From assembly GCF_001693735.1 (NCBI RefSeq), contig NZ_LWDV01000009.1, positions 617,753 through 681,752 on the forward strand: 64,000 nucleotides of DNA, in the 5' to 3' direction. The notes beneath the pieces are model-generated. The model worked only from the letters and a program-made list of their open reading frames with translations. It was not told where the DNA came from and ran no database searches. This document shows, piece by piece, positions 26,955 to 35,760 of this stretch (position 1 is the stretch's first letter; every line of letters starts with the position of its first letter). A program made the translations under genes and the position numbers. The DNA is from Orenia metallireducens. Its GTDB lineage: Bacteria; Bacillota; Halanaerobiia; Halobacteroidales; Halobacteroidaceae.

Positions 26955-28203
26955 TTAAATACTATATTTTAACTCTTTATTTTCAATTTTAAGAAATGAC
27001 TTAACCAAAAGAATGATACCTATTAAATAAATGAAAAAAGTTAAGAAATATGTTAGATTATAATCATAATTGGTAACTAACCAACCTGCTAATACTGAGC
27101 TACTACTTTTAGCAATACTATTACTTGTTCTCATTAAGCTACTAGTTATTGTATGTTGTGAATTAGTTGTAATCTCCATAGCAAAATCAAAGGTAATAGG
27201 AAAAGAGATACCAGCAATAGCAAAATTAGGGATTGACACAATTGCTAATAAAGATGGCAATGATGTAATTTGTGTAATTCCAACTGACCTTACTTTACCT
27301 ACCTTTCTAATCAATAAAGGGGTAAATAATAAAACAAGGACTCTTATTATTTGGTACAAGAACATAATAGTACCTGCTTGTCCAGTAGAAGCACCTAAAT
27401 TATTAACTAGAAAGATACTGAAGAAAGGTACAATTAAATCTCCTCCTGCTCTTAATAGAAATTGGCATAAACTCAGCTTACCTATTTGCTCCTTTTTAAT
27501 TCCTGTCACAATATCAAATTTTGCCTCTTTAGTATCTGTTTTTATTGGCTTCTCTTCCTTGATATGACTGATTGGAATAGTAGATAAAAATGAGATCCCC
27601 CCTAATGTAAGTAATACATATTTATAGGATATTAATTGAGTTTTTTCACCAATTACTAGTATTTTTATAAATATTGCAGGCAAAAAACCTACCAATAAGC
27701 TACCTAACATCTCAGCTACTGTGATAGACAAGAAATTAAAGCTAAATAACTCCTCTCTCTTCTGGACTACTGTTATCAGACAAAAATGGTCCAATAATTA
27801 CAAATAGAATAGCAAAAGCACTACCGTAAATAGAACTGGCAATCAAGATTATAAACTTATCAGATGTTACTCCTTGCACAGTTACTGAAAATCCAGCTAA
27901 AACTCCTGCCAAAGCTAATATTCTCTTGGCTCCTAATTTTTCAATTAATATTCCAGCTGGAATGGCTAATAATCCCGTAGCTAACATTCTGACTCCTGCT
28001 ACCAGTCGAAAGAAATCCTCACTAAACCTTAACTCTAAAATATACAATCCTAAAATTACCTGTATCGCACCTAGAGTGATAAAATTAAGTATACTACACT
28101 CCAAAAAAATTCTTGCATTACTTGAGAAGTCTTTTCCACTTATGCGTTTCATGAATTTTAGTATTGTTTTTAGTATAATCTCTCCAATAATTAATTGTTG
28201 CAA
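26955..28203 (-). pseudogene. MFS transporter split by a frameshift
   Basis: Two overlapping frames encode one 12-helix major facilitator protein. The 5' part (27742-28203) gives helices 1-4 with LEKLGAKRILALAG-type loop 2-3; the 3' part (26955-27794) begins REELFSFNFLSITVAEMLGS and supplies the rest. The join falls in CTCCTCTCTCTTCT (about 27749-27762): loss of one GA unit in a GAGAGAG run explains the shift. The repeat nature leaves open slipped-strand on/off switching, or a sequencing error. The original start is uncertain. Substrate unknown. Confidence 0.8.
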
Positions 28204-28357
28204 ATAATCATAACATATTAATCAAAAAATTAACCATTAAAAAGATCTCCCTCCTTCTATTCTCAGCCAAAAAACCCTTATAAGTTAATTAGATAGATAG
28301 ACCATACAATTAATCTATTTTTGATTCTTCTGTAATCTATACGTATAATAAAAAAAC

Positions 28358-28379
28358 TAAGGAGCAATATTGCTCCTTA
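28358..28379 (-). terminator. cstA terminator, perfect 22-bp palindrome
   Basis: TAAGGAGCAAT/ATTGCTCCTTA with T-runs on both sides, following the cstA stop. Confidence 0.8.
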
Positions 28380-28414
28380 ATTTTTTATTAATTCTTATAC
28401 AATTTTCAATTTAA

Positions 28415-29833
28415 TTATGCTGCTGCCTTGACATCATCTTTTTTCTTCTCTTGTTTAACTAAGAATACTGTTAATGCTCCAATAGCTGCCAAGATACCAA
28501 CTATTGTTGAAATTGGACCTTGAATTCCAAAACCTTCTGGTGCAATAATAATATAAGAGATAGAGACTGCTGTCATAAAGGTTGCTGGGATAGTAGCAAT
28601 CCAGTGGCATTTACCATGTTGTAGTAAATAAGCTGCTCCAGCCCATAAAGCAATCATCGCCAAAGTCTGATTAGACCAAGCAAAGTAACGCCAGATAATA
28701 CTAAAATCCATTTGGGATAGTACAATTCCTACTACAAATAGAGGAATAGCTAACTTAAATCTGTTAGTTTTTTCTGATTGTTCTAAATTAAAGATATCAG
28801 CTAAAATCAATCTAGCACTACGGAAAGCAGTATCACCAGAACTGATTGGTAAAGCCACAACTCCTAGCATTGCTAGAATACCACCAGTTAACCCTAACAT
28901 ATTATCACTGATTAACTTAACAATTCCTGCTGGTCCTCCATTTTCAGCCATTGTAGCTGCTAAACCTTCAGTTCCTCCAAAGAAAGTCATAGCTGCTGCT
29001 GCCCAAATTAAGGCAATCACACCTTCAGCGATCATCGCTCCATAAAATACTCTTCTTCCATCCTTTTCATTCTCTAAACAACGAGCCATTAGTGGTGATT
29101 GAGTAGCATGGAAACCACTAATTGCACCACAAGCAATTGTTACAAATAGCATTGGCCACATTGGTAGTCCATCAGGATGAAGGTTTGTTAAAGTAATCTC
29201 TGGAATTTGATATTCTCCAAAGACAAGTCCTCCACCGATACCAATTGCCATAATCAATAATGAACCACCTAAAACGGGATAAAATTTAGCAATAATCTTA
29301 TCTACTGGTAATACGGTAGCCAAGAAGTAATAAACGATAATAATCGCTAACCAGAGATTAAGATTCATGCCAGTCATATTTGCCAACAGACCAGCTGGAC
29401 CAGTCATAAATACGGTACCAACTAAGACCAATAATACTATAGAGAAGAGTCGCATAAATTTACGAGCACCTTCGCCTAAATACTCTCCAACAATCTCAGA
29501 AATACTTGCTCCTTCATTACGAATAGATAGCATCCCTGCTAAGTAATCGTGGACAGCCCCAGCAAAGATAGACCCAAATACTATCCATAAAAATGCTGCT
29601 GGTCCAAATAAAGCACCGGCAATTGCTCCAAAGATAGGTCCTAACCCAGCAATATTCAACAACTGAATTAAAAAGACACGCGCCCAATTAATCGGTACAT
29701 AGTCAATTCCATCCTCTTTCACATAAGCTGGAGTCTCTCTATCTTCATCAACCCCAAAGATTCTTTCTACGACTTTACCATAAATTACATAACCTACAAC
29801 TAATGCAATTAATGAGATAATAAAAGATAACAT
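28415..29833 (-). CDS. cstA: Carbon starvation protein CstA-type transporter
   Basis: A 472-residue polytopic membrane protein of the CstA family, the short Firmicute form; the E. coli protein is about 700. Signature regions: GIDYVPINWARVFLIQLLNI, FGPAAFLWIVFGSIFAGAVH and GFHATQSPLMARCL. Family members import peptides or pyruvate. AGGGGGAGAT precedes the ATG. Monocistronic. Confidence 0.92.
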   Translation of the reverse strand: MLSFIISLIALVVGYVIYGKVVERIFGVDEDRETPAYVKEDGIDYVPINWARVFLIQLLNIAGLGPIFGAIAGALFGPAAFLWIVFGSIFAGAVHDYLAGMLSIRNEGASISEIVGEYLGEGARKFMRLFSIVLLVLVGTVFMTGPAGLLANMTGMNLNLWLAIIIVYYFLATVLPVDKIIAKFYPVLGGSLLIMAIGIGGGLVFGEYQIPEITLTNLHPDGLPMWPMLFVTIACGAISGFHATQSPLMARCLENEKDGRRVFYGAMIAEGVIALIWAAAAMTFFGGTEGLAATMAENGGPAGIVKLISDNMLGLTGGILAMLGVVALPISSGDTAFRSARLILADIFNLEQSEKTNRFKLAIPLFVVGIVLSQMDFSIIWRYFAWSNQTLAMIALWAGAAYLLQHGKCHWIATIPATFMTAVSISYIIIAPEGFGIQGPISTIVGILAAIGALTVFLVKQEKKKDDVKAAA

Positions 29834-29908
29834 ATTATATCTCCCCCTTCAAATTTTAGAATGTTAACTGGTTATAGGGGTTATAAACTTATTGCTAACT
29901 ATAGTTAA

Positions 29909-29937
29909 ATTATAAAATAGATCTGTCATTTTGATAA
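29909..29937 (-). promoter_or_regulatory. Likely promoter of cstA
   Basis: Minus strand TTATCA (29932-29937), 17 bases, TATAAT (29909-29914), about 75 bases before the ATG. Confidence 0.45.
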
Positions 29938-30092
29938 GCAATTTACTCTAAATAACAGAAATTAAGGGTTCAATTGCACTATATTATTCTAAGTTGTATT
30001 GAGATTAACTAAATGTATCAATCTAATTATTTAGACTAAATTTAAATAATTCTATATAGTTATAAAGAGATACCACTACTTTAGAAGTTTGA

Positions 30093-30642
30093 TTATGCAA
30101 TCTTATCATCTCGTAAAAAAGATTTAATAGCTTTTTTGACCTTAGAATAAATTTTACTATTTTCGAGTGAAGATACAAAACTATTTAAAATTAATTCTTT
30201 AGTAAGCCTATCAGCTATAATCCTTTTTATTACTTGAGGACTTTTGAATTTATGTTGCTCAAATTTTTGGTCTATAAAGGGGAGAATTGAAACAAAAGTA
30301 TAGCTTATAGCAAATAAATTAACGTATCTTTTTATAGCTTTTTGTTTTGTACTATATAGTTACCAAAAGATCAGAAAAATTTATGCTGATAAAAGATAAC
30401 TTCTATATTTCACCAAATACTATAAGCAGATAATAAAATTTGTTTAAAATCAGTATTATCATATTTGTTTTTCCTGATATTATGATTCTTAAAAATATTA
30501 ATCTCATCTGAATTAATGGTAGAAATAAATAGTCTTGTAGAAGAAAATTCATCAATATCCTTAGTTGTAACTGTAATATATAATGATTTAACACTATACT
30601 TATCTTTATTATCATCAATGAAGGTATCTAACTGCTTGTCAT
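30093..30642 (-). pseudogene. DDE transposase remnant (IS4/IS701-like C-terminal part)
   Basis: The reading frame gives STRLFISTINSDEI, then SIW-stop-NIEVIFYQHKFF-stop-SFGNY, both stops being TGA where Trp is expected, then after a one-base loss NKKAIKRYVNLFAISYTFVS and a Lys-rich C-terminus. The block NIEVIFYQHKFFWSFGNY is typical of the catalytic-Glu region of IS4-type transposases. The N-terminal two thirds are missing. Two nonsense mutations plus a frameshift make it dead. Confidence 0.7.
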
Positions 30643-30915
30643 CTACTTTTGTGCGAATATGGTTAAGGTCTTTTTTAAAATCTCTGCTTCCTGTTTAAGT
30701 CTTTGATTTTCTTTTTTTATAGCTAATAATTCTTTATAAGTAACACTAGTATTTTCATCAACCTCTATTTCTGTATAGAGTTCAATCCAATTATCTATAG
30801 AAATTCTAGAAACACCATATTCGCTAGCAAGCTTTGATTTAGATTTACCTGATTGATATAACTCTACAATCATTTGTTTAAAATCTTCAGTATATTTTTT
30901 ACCTGTTGATCCCAT
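30643..30915 (-). mobile_element. IS3-family OrfA, OrfB missing
   Basis: A 90-residue OrfA: HTH at about 22-45 (SKSKLASEYGVSRISIDNWI) and a C-terminal leucine zipper (LLAIKKENQRLKQEAEILKK). The OrfB integrase that should follow by -1 frameshift is absent; instead a different transposase remnant joins at its stop codon. A short stretch at 30951-30980 (TGTGTCCATGATTTTGTAC) may be the IS end. Not mobile on its own. Confidence 0.8.
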
Positions 30916-30980
30916 ATGGATACACCCTTTCTCAGTTTATATTTTATAATCTTCAACTAAGTGTGTCCATGATTTTGTAC

Positions 30981-31413
30981 TAGCATCAGCCTTAATTTAA
31001 AATCAAAATAATTATTCAACAATCTAAAGAATATGTAAGTTATAGGATGATAGTCTCATGAAAATTTGCAAGTAGTATAGCAATATCTTAATCTCTCACC
31101 AGAGTATCATAAATTATATATAAAGATATAATCAGCTATAATTTTTTGACAAATTCGATTATAGCTAATATAATTAAACTATATTGAATCTTAACCTAGA
31201 ATATTTCATCAATACTCTAGTATATTATTATCATTAATATGGACAAGCTTCTATTAACTATTTTTTAGAAATAGTCATACTCAAAAGTTAGTATCATAAA
31301 TTTTAGTATAGAAGTTATAAATTTTGTTAAAAGTAAGTGTAACATTCTTATTTCTATTATAATATAATGAGAAAAAATCATTTATATTATAAGAATAAGA
31401 ACTAAAATAAAAA
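30981..31413. other. Gene-free spacer downstream of the small peptide gene
   Basis: Very AT-rich, no supported ORF or stem. A TATTATAATATAATG string near 31360 could be a plus-strand -10 box, which would give an RNA antisense to the peptide gene, but no -35 is convincing. Confidence 0.35.
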
Positions 31414-31443
31414 ACACCTTAGGTACTGGCATACCCAAGGTGT
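31414..31443 (-). terminator. Second terminator of the small peptide transcript
   Basis: On the minus strand ACACCTT...AAGGTGT with a further TACC/GGTA pairing, followed by TTTTTTATTTT. Confidence 0.75.
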
Positions 31444-31483
31444 CTGGAACACTCCTATGGAGACTTGGTCAACATTATTAAAA

Positions 31484-31502
31484 ACAAGTTATAATAACTT
31501 GT
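31484..31502 (-). terminator. Terminator overlapping the peptide stop codon
   Basis: ACAAGTTAT, T, ATAACTTGT on the minus strand, then TTTTTAA. The TAA stop of the 25-residue ORF lies within the stem. Confidence 0.6.
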
Positions 31503-31566
31503 CGATTAGGTCCAATAATGATTGGAGGATTTCTAATATAATTCCAAGCAATTTCAACCACTTCAT
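31489..31566 (-). CDS. 25-residue amphipathic peptide (type I toxin-like or PSM-like)
   Basis: ATG with GGGAGGTG seven bases upstream opens a 25-codon ORF beginning MKWLKLLGIILEILQSLL. The peptide is mostly Leu/Ile with Lys, Glu and Asp spaced so that a helix would have one charged face. It has its own promoter (31642-31670), a 5' stem-loop on the transcript and two terminators. This gene plan fits small membrane-active peptides such as type I toxins; phenol-soluble-modulin-like peptides are an alternative. No antitoxin RNA can be proven. I do not recognise a named family. Confidence 0.65.
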   Translation of the reverse strand: MKWLKLLGIILEILQSLLDLIDKLL

Positions 31567-31612
31567 ATATTAGCACCTCCCTTCATTTTTATTTAGGAGG
31601 TTCCTTAGGTAA

Positions 31613-31643
31613 CACCTACCGCAAATAGGTGTTACCTTTTTAT
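31613..31643. promoter_or_regulatory. 5' stem-loop of the peptide mRNA / plus-strand terminator
   Basis: AGGTAACACCTA, seven-base loop, TAGGTGTTACCT. In the minus-strand transcript it forms the extreme 5' end. On the plus strand it is followed by TTTTTATT, so it would also end an antisense RNA. Confidence 0.6.
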
Positions 31644-31670
31644 TATAGCACAAATAATTACAGTGGACAA
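31642..31670 (-). promoter_or_regulatory. Sigma-A promoter of the small peptide gene
   Basis: Minus strand TTGTCC (31665-31670), 17 bases, TATAAT (31642-31647). Confidence 0.7.
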
Positions 31671-31763
31671 TTTGCAGTTAATCGTAGAAGATTATTGTAT
31701 TTTATTTCTCTTTTATCAAGAACCTATTTAGTATAAAAGTTTTTTCACCTCAATAAAATAAAT

Positions 31764-32341
31764 TTATTTATAATTTACTTCTTGAACCCTCCAATTATAA
31801 TCCTCATTCACTATAGTTACTACATAATTGAAATCTTTATTATAGGCAGCTCCAGCCCATTCTGTTGCTGGATAATATCTAGTGGTATTAAATCTAACCT
31901 CTACTTTATCATTATCCTGGCTTTCTATTTTAGATGTTTTAACTACTTCATGAGTAGGAAAAGATACCTCTTTTTCTCCTCCTTTATTAATATCCCTTAA
32001 CTTTTGGATATGTTCTTCTATCTCTTCTTCTGCTACAAAAGATGATAAATTTTCATCTAAAACAGACGTTATCTGCTTAAAATTTTCCTCATTATTTTCT
32101 GTTATTCTACTTAGATTAATCCAACTTTGATAAGCACTTTTAAATGTTGAACGTATCTGTAACTTTAATTGATAAGCTAATAATTTTAGTTCAGAATTAT
32201 CTAATTTCAATTTTTGCTGATTATTCTGTTCAGTATCTATAGTTTGATTAGTATCACCTTGATTTGCTGCACAATCAATTAATGAGACTATAATTAAGAA
32301 TAATACTGTAGATAAACAAAGTCATTATTTCTATTTTTCAT
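31764..32341 (-). pseudogene. Lipoprotein of unknown function, frameshifted in the signal peptide
   Basis: GGGAGGTG precedes an ATG at 32341 (MKNRNND...), but the frame shifts near 32320: the next frame reads LCLSTVLFLIIVSLIDCAAN, a lipoprotein signal with its Cys, and continues for about 180 codons to 31764. The mature part is Gln/Asn/Glu rich with TRYYPATEWAGAAYNKDFNY and ends in a beta-like segment. An inner TTG could give a cytoplasmic 148-residue product, but the exported form is broken. No family recognised. Confidence 0.5.
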
Positions 32342-32459
32342 GAATTCACCTCCCTAATTATAATTATATAACTAAACAATAAAAAAGGATTTACTGTAAA
32401 ATTAAATTTATCTATTATCACTATTGAGGTATACAAGTAATTTACAATAAAGATAAATA

Positions 32460-32480
32460 AACCACCAACTAAGGTGGCTT
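32460..32480 (-). terminator. Probable lysozyme-gene terminator
   Basis: AACCACC, six bases, GGTGGCTT pairing just after the lysozyme stop, with a moderately T-rich minus-strand tail. Confidence 0.45.
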
Positions 32481-32501
32481 AGGACTGATTGATATAAATT
32501 T

Positions 32502-33074
32502 CTAAGCTTGCAATAACAAATCTTTTACAGCTTTATTTCTTCTATCTGGTACTCCTATCCTTCTACTCTCTCTAGCCGCTAATTCATAGTCTTCTTCTTT
32601 AATTGCTTTCATAAATCTAGGGAACTTACTTATTAAACCATTAACCCCTAGATTATAAGCCATATCTAAAAGTGCTAATTTAACTTCATTGGGTTGTTTG
32701 TTAAAATCTATATCTTTTTTAGACTTCAACTGATAAATTAATGACTTTACTATCCTAGTAATATCTACTTCAAATATCTTAGTTATATCTTCATCCTCTA
32801 AATATAAATTGGTGTATCGACCATACCAATTGGCTTTATAATTACTGTAATTCTTACCCAATTGCCTTATTCTCATGTACTCCTCTTTAATTTCTAAATC
32901 ATTAGCCCTTCTATTCCCAAACCTAAAGGGTAACTTGACTGCTTCTTCAGCATTTGCTATTAAATGACCTACTCCTATTGTCACATTACCAGTAGTATCA
33001 CAATACATATGATTGTAACTTCCCTCTTCAGCAACTAACATTTCTTTCAATTTAATTAACAATTTTTTATCCAC
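32502..33074 (-). CDS. GH24 phage-type lysozyme (endolysin)
   Basis: A 190-residue muramidase of the T4 lysozyme family (GH24). The catalytic Glu lies at about 16-17 (LVAEEGSYNHMYCD) and the D-T pair in YCDTTGNVTIGVGHLI, the family signature; the C-terminal half contains ALLDMAYNLGVNG. No signal peptide, as in phage endolysins that rely on a holin; no holin is seen. It lies in a small phage-derived island with a Gam protein. Confidence 0.88.
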   Translation of the reverse strand: MDKKLLIKLKEMLVAEEGSYNHMYCDTTGNVTIGVGHLIANAEEAVKLPFRFGNRRANDLEIKEEYMRIRQLGKNYSNYKANWYGRYTNLYLEDEDITKIFEVDITRIVKSLIYQLKSKKDIDFNKQPNEVKLALLDMAYNLGVNGLISKFPRFMKAIKEEDYELAARESRRIGVPDRRNKAVKDLLLQA

Positions 33075-33301
33075 TTATATCCCCCCTTATATTATATGGA
33101 ATCTTTAATGTTTAATTGCTCATTTAGCCTAATACTATAAATATTTTTAAGTTAGCTATAATCATAGCCAACATGTTAATTACTCTTATATTAAGGAGAA
33201 ATATTCTTGGAATAGACAGTATTAAATCTACATACAGTGAATACAGCATAAGTCTTCATAATCTTTTTTAATTATCATTAACAAATGGTATAAACTTTAC
33301 T

Positions 33302-33335
33302 TTTCTTAATAAGATAACAATATCTTATTAAGAAA
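33302..33335. terminator. Hairpin after the 48-residue ORF
   Basis: Fifteen-base arms (core CTTAATAAGATA/TATCTTATTAAG) around ACAA. It lacks a clear T-run, so termination is likely but unproven. Confidence 0.45.
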
Positions 33336-33355
33336 TATTAATTTCTAATTAATAA

Positions 33356-33502
33356 TTATTTGTTTAATATTTTATCTTTATATATTTCTAATTCTCTAAT
33401 CATATGCTGACATGCTATTTTTACTATTTTAGAAGTATCTGGATCATTAATTTTAGATTTATACTTCTCTATTAGCATATCCACCTCAGCAACTTTGTCC
33501 AT
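33356..33502 (-). CDS. 48-residue hypothetical protein in phage-derived island
   Basis: An ATG ORF with a perfect AAGGAGG eight bases upstream. The product is mostly helical and charged (VDMLIEKYKSKI, then MIRELEIYKDKI), with a single Cys. Size, context between lysozyme and Gam, and the hairpin after it suggest a small phage gene. No family recognised. Confidence 0.6.
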   Translation of the reverse strand: MDKVAEVDMLIEKYKSKINDPDTSKIVKIACQHMIRELEIYKDKILNK

Positions 33503-33595
33503 CGATTATACCTCCTTTTTGTATTTGATCTCTTCTCCAATATATGATTTAATGACCATATATGTTAAAAATTATTAAAAGGTGTACAAAAAAAA

Positions 33596-33617
33596 ACACC
33601 CAGCTACCGCTGAGTGT
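33596..33617 (-). terminator. Terminator downstream of gam
   Basis: On the minus strand ACACTCAGC, four-base loop, GCTGGGTGT followed by nine T. It lies about 100 bases past the gam stop; the space between holds a short open tail (SIIIGMRNIEFINEYMD) that looks like a gene remnant. Confidence 0.75.
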
Positions 33618-33717
33618 TAATCCATATATTCATTTATAAATTCAATATTTCTCATACCTATTATAATACTATTTGCCAATTTCCTGCTACTTGCTCCTTA
33701 ATGGATACAGATAATAT

Positions 33718-34239
33718 CTATACATCTATGCTAAACTTCTCTTCTCTCTCTTCAATCTCCACACCTTCAATAATCTCTCCAGTTTCAGGGTGAATAGCTT
33801 TGTTTCCAACTACTTTAACTATATTCTTTAATGCCTGTTTATCAATCTGTTCTTTAACTTTAATAGCATCTATACCTGTTATCTTAAGGAATCTCAATAG
33901 CTTCTCTTCATCATAGTTCCATTTGGGATTCTGCTTTCTAAACTTCAATTTACCAAATGGAAGGGAATGAGTCTTAAGGTCTTTGTTCTCTTCCTTTAAC
34001 TTCATAGCATATTCAGTCAATAACCCTTCAAAGAATTCTATCTCATTATCAAGCTTAGAACTCTCCTCTTCTAACCAGCTATCAATCATCATCTTCCTCT
34101 TTTCTGCTAGCTCCTCTTTCTTTTTCTTTGCACCTTTTAAATCTCTTAACTTCTCTAATGCCCAATCTGCCTTAGCATCATCATTAATAACAAACCTGTC
34201 TTCTTGCTTCTCTTCAACTCTTTCTTGTATTGTACTCAC
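33718..34239 (-). CDS. gam: Phage host-nuclease inhibitor protein Gam
   Basis: A 173-residue protein of the Mu-type Gam family, which binds DNA ends and shields phage DNA from exonucleases. Visible: DDAKADWALEKLRDLK, a long coiled coil through about residue 90, LDNEIEFFEGLLTEYAMKLK, and the conserved HSLPFGKLKFRKQNPKW. I use the GTG at 34239, with AAAGG about nine bases upstream, since the ATG 9 bases earlier abuts that site. It marks a prophage remnant; no capsid or integrase genes are nearby. Confidence 0.85.
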   Translation of the reverse strand: MSTIQERVEEKQEDRFVINDDAKADWALEKLRDLKGAKKKKEELAEKRKMMIDSWLEEESSKLDNEIEFFEGLLTEYAMKLKEENKDLKTHSLPFGKLKFRKQNPKWNYDEEKLLRFLKITGIDAIKVKEQIDKQALKNIVKVVGNKAIHPETGEIIEGVEIEEREEKFSIDV

Positions 34240-34841
34240 TTTACTCATCCTTTCTAAAATAACCTTAGTCAATCATTATTAATAGTATTGCCAGTCTCCT
34301 TAACCTCAATATCTTTTTTATTAATAATTTATATCTTCTCTTATTTTTATAGTCATAAGAGACTATGTTTCTAGTAACTATTATTTAAAACTGAGTAATA
34401 GATTAATAATAAGCTATCAATTTTTCTTATGTATGTTGACATAGAAGCATTATTTAATAGTTTCTTGATTAGTTTTTTTAACAGGTATATAATGACAGTA
34501 TAGTGAAAATTATATTATAGTATGGAAAAGACTTATGGTAGTTAAGTGGTTTAACTTTTGTAAATAACAATTTTTATTATAAGTTTATCATCCATATTTA
34601 AATAATTAATGGAATACTTTAAGGATTTTAAAAACAGTAAATCGTAGTCAAATAAAGACTACTTCTTCTAGTAGTCTTTACATAATCAATCTATTCACTA
34701 TCAAATGGATAACTAACAATCACCAATAATGATTCTCAATTAGTCTTATCTTCTCTTATTGGTATAGCAAAGTTAGGTATGATTTATAATAGTGATTAAA
34801 AATAAAATTATTTTAAAAATAAAACTATAAGGAGTGATGTC
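34240..34841. other. Spacer between phage remnant and TagO-like gene
   Basis: About 600 AT-rich bases without a supported gene. A 28-base hairpin (TAAAGACTACT...AGTAGTCTTTA, 34653-34680) stands alone. A short minus-strand open tail (EVKETGNTINND) ends at about 34275 and may be the remnant of another phage gene. Confidence 0.4.
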
Positions 34842-35465
34842 ATGAAAAAGAAGATTATTAGTTTAACTTTAGTTATCGTTTTTTTATTTACTTTTATAGC
34901 AACTGCACAGAGTTTGACCAAAGAAGAGATACTAGAAAAATTGAAAAAAATCTCCCAAATATCAGATGATAAAGAGAGATTATTATCCTATGATACTTTT
35001 ATAAAAAAATTAGCTATCCAAGATGATCTACGCGAAGACACAGGTAAATGGCTTTCACATTCCAAAATAGATCCTCTTACTGATAAACAGATAATAATCT
35101 TCAAACTGGTAGATGAAAATCCAAATATCTTATCAAAAAAAGCACTATTTATCAGATATCAGAATGAAAAAACTCAGCTTTTCATTTCATGGAATGAGTA
35201 TTTAGGTGACAATTCATTAGTTAAATACAGATTTGATAAAGAAAAGATAGAACAGAGAAATTGGCTTTCATCAGCAGATGGTACTGCTACTTTCTATCCT
35301 GGAAATCCTATCGAATTTATTAATAAAATTATGACAGCTGATAAATTAGTTACTAGAATCTCACCTTATAATTCAGGTCCCATCACTGCAGAATTTGATG
35401 TAAGAGGACTAAAAGCAGCAGCTCAACCTTATGAGGATACCTTAAATTGGGTGGAGAAAGATTAA
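34842..35465 (+). CDS. Exported protein resembling TagO/VasI family
   Basis: A 207-residue protein with a signal peptide (about 1-22, ending ATA-QS). The C-terminal region reads RNWLSSADGTATFYPGNP, then LVTRISPYNSGPITAEFDVRGL, the pattern of the TagO/VasI (type VI secretion-associated) family, which also occurs in genomes without type VI systems. No other secretion genes are near. AAGGAGTG precedes ATG. Periplasmic function unknown. Confidence 0.65.
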   Translation: MKKKIISLTLVIVFLFTFIATAQSLTKEEILEKLKKISQISDDKERLLSYDTFIKKLAIQDDLREDTGKWLSHSKIDPLTDKQIIIFKLVDENPNILSKKALFIRYQNEKTQLFISWNEYLGDNSLVKYRFDKEKIEQRNWLSSADGTATFYPGNPIEFINKIMTADKLVTRISPYNSGPITAEFDVRGLKAAAQPYEDTLNWVEKD

Positions 35466-35507
35466 TAACCTGCAAGTATAAAGGGGAAAATCAATACTAT
35501 AATTAAA

Positions 35508-35538
35508 AAAGGAACCAAAGTTAAACTTTGGTTCCTTT
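35508..35538. terminator. Bidirectional terminator between TagO-like gene and copA
   Basis: AAAGGAACCAAAGTT, A, AACTTTGGTTCCTTT: 15-base arms with a one-base centre, between convergent genes. Confidence 0.85.
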
Positions 35539-35550
35539 AAAGCAATCTAT

Positions 35551-35760
35551 CTATTCAATTCCCACAACTTGATATCCTGCTTCTTCAACAGCTGCTGTTA
35601 ACTTCGCATCGTCTACATCTGAAGACAATTCAACGATAGCTCTATTCTCATCAGCACTAACATCAGCTGCTTTGACCTCAGCCATTGCCTCTAGCTCTTT
35701 TTGCACACGCCCCGAACAATGTCCACAACTCATTCCTTCGATTCTGATAATTTTCTTCAT
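35551..35760 (-). CDS. copZ: CopZ-like copper chaperone, in-frame internal start within copA
   Basis: The last 69 codons of copA are a full HMA domain starting at an ATG preceded by AAGGAGGAG with six-base spacing (35767-35775), an ideal ribosome site buried in the coding sequence. GMSCGHC lies at residues 9-15. I infer that a free chaperone is made as well as the fused form; the copA stop has apparently been lost between two formerly separate genes. Confidence 0.65.
   Translation of the reverse strand: MKKIIRIEGMSCGHCSGRVQKELEAMAEVKAADVSADENRAIVELSSDVDDAKLTAAVEEAGYQVVGIE

Noticed and set aside
34842-35465. Type VI secretion locus around the TagO-like gene
   Set aside because: No Tss, Hcp, VgrG or ClpV-type genes nearby; the ClpB at 59.7 kb has the long middle domain and heat-shock control of a true ClpB.
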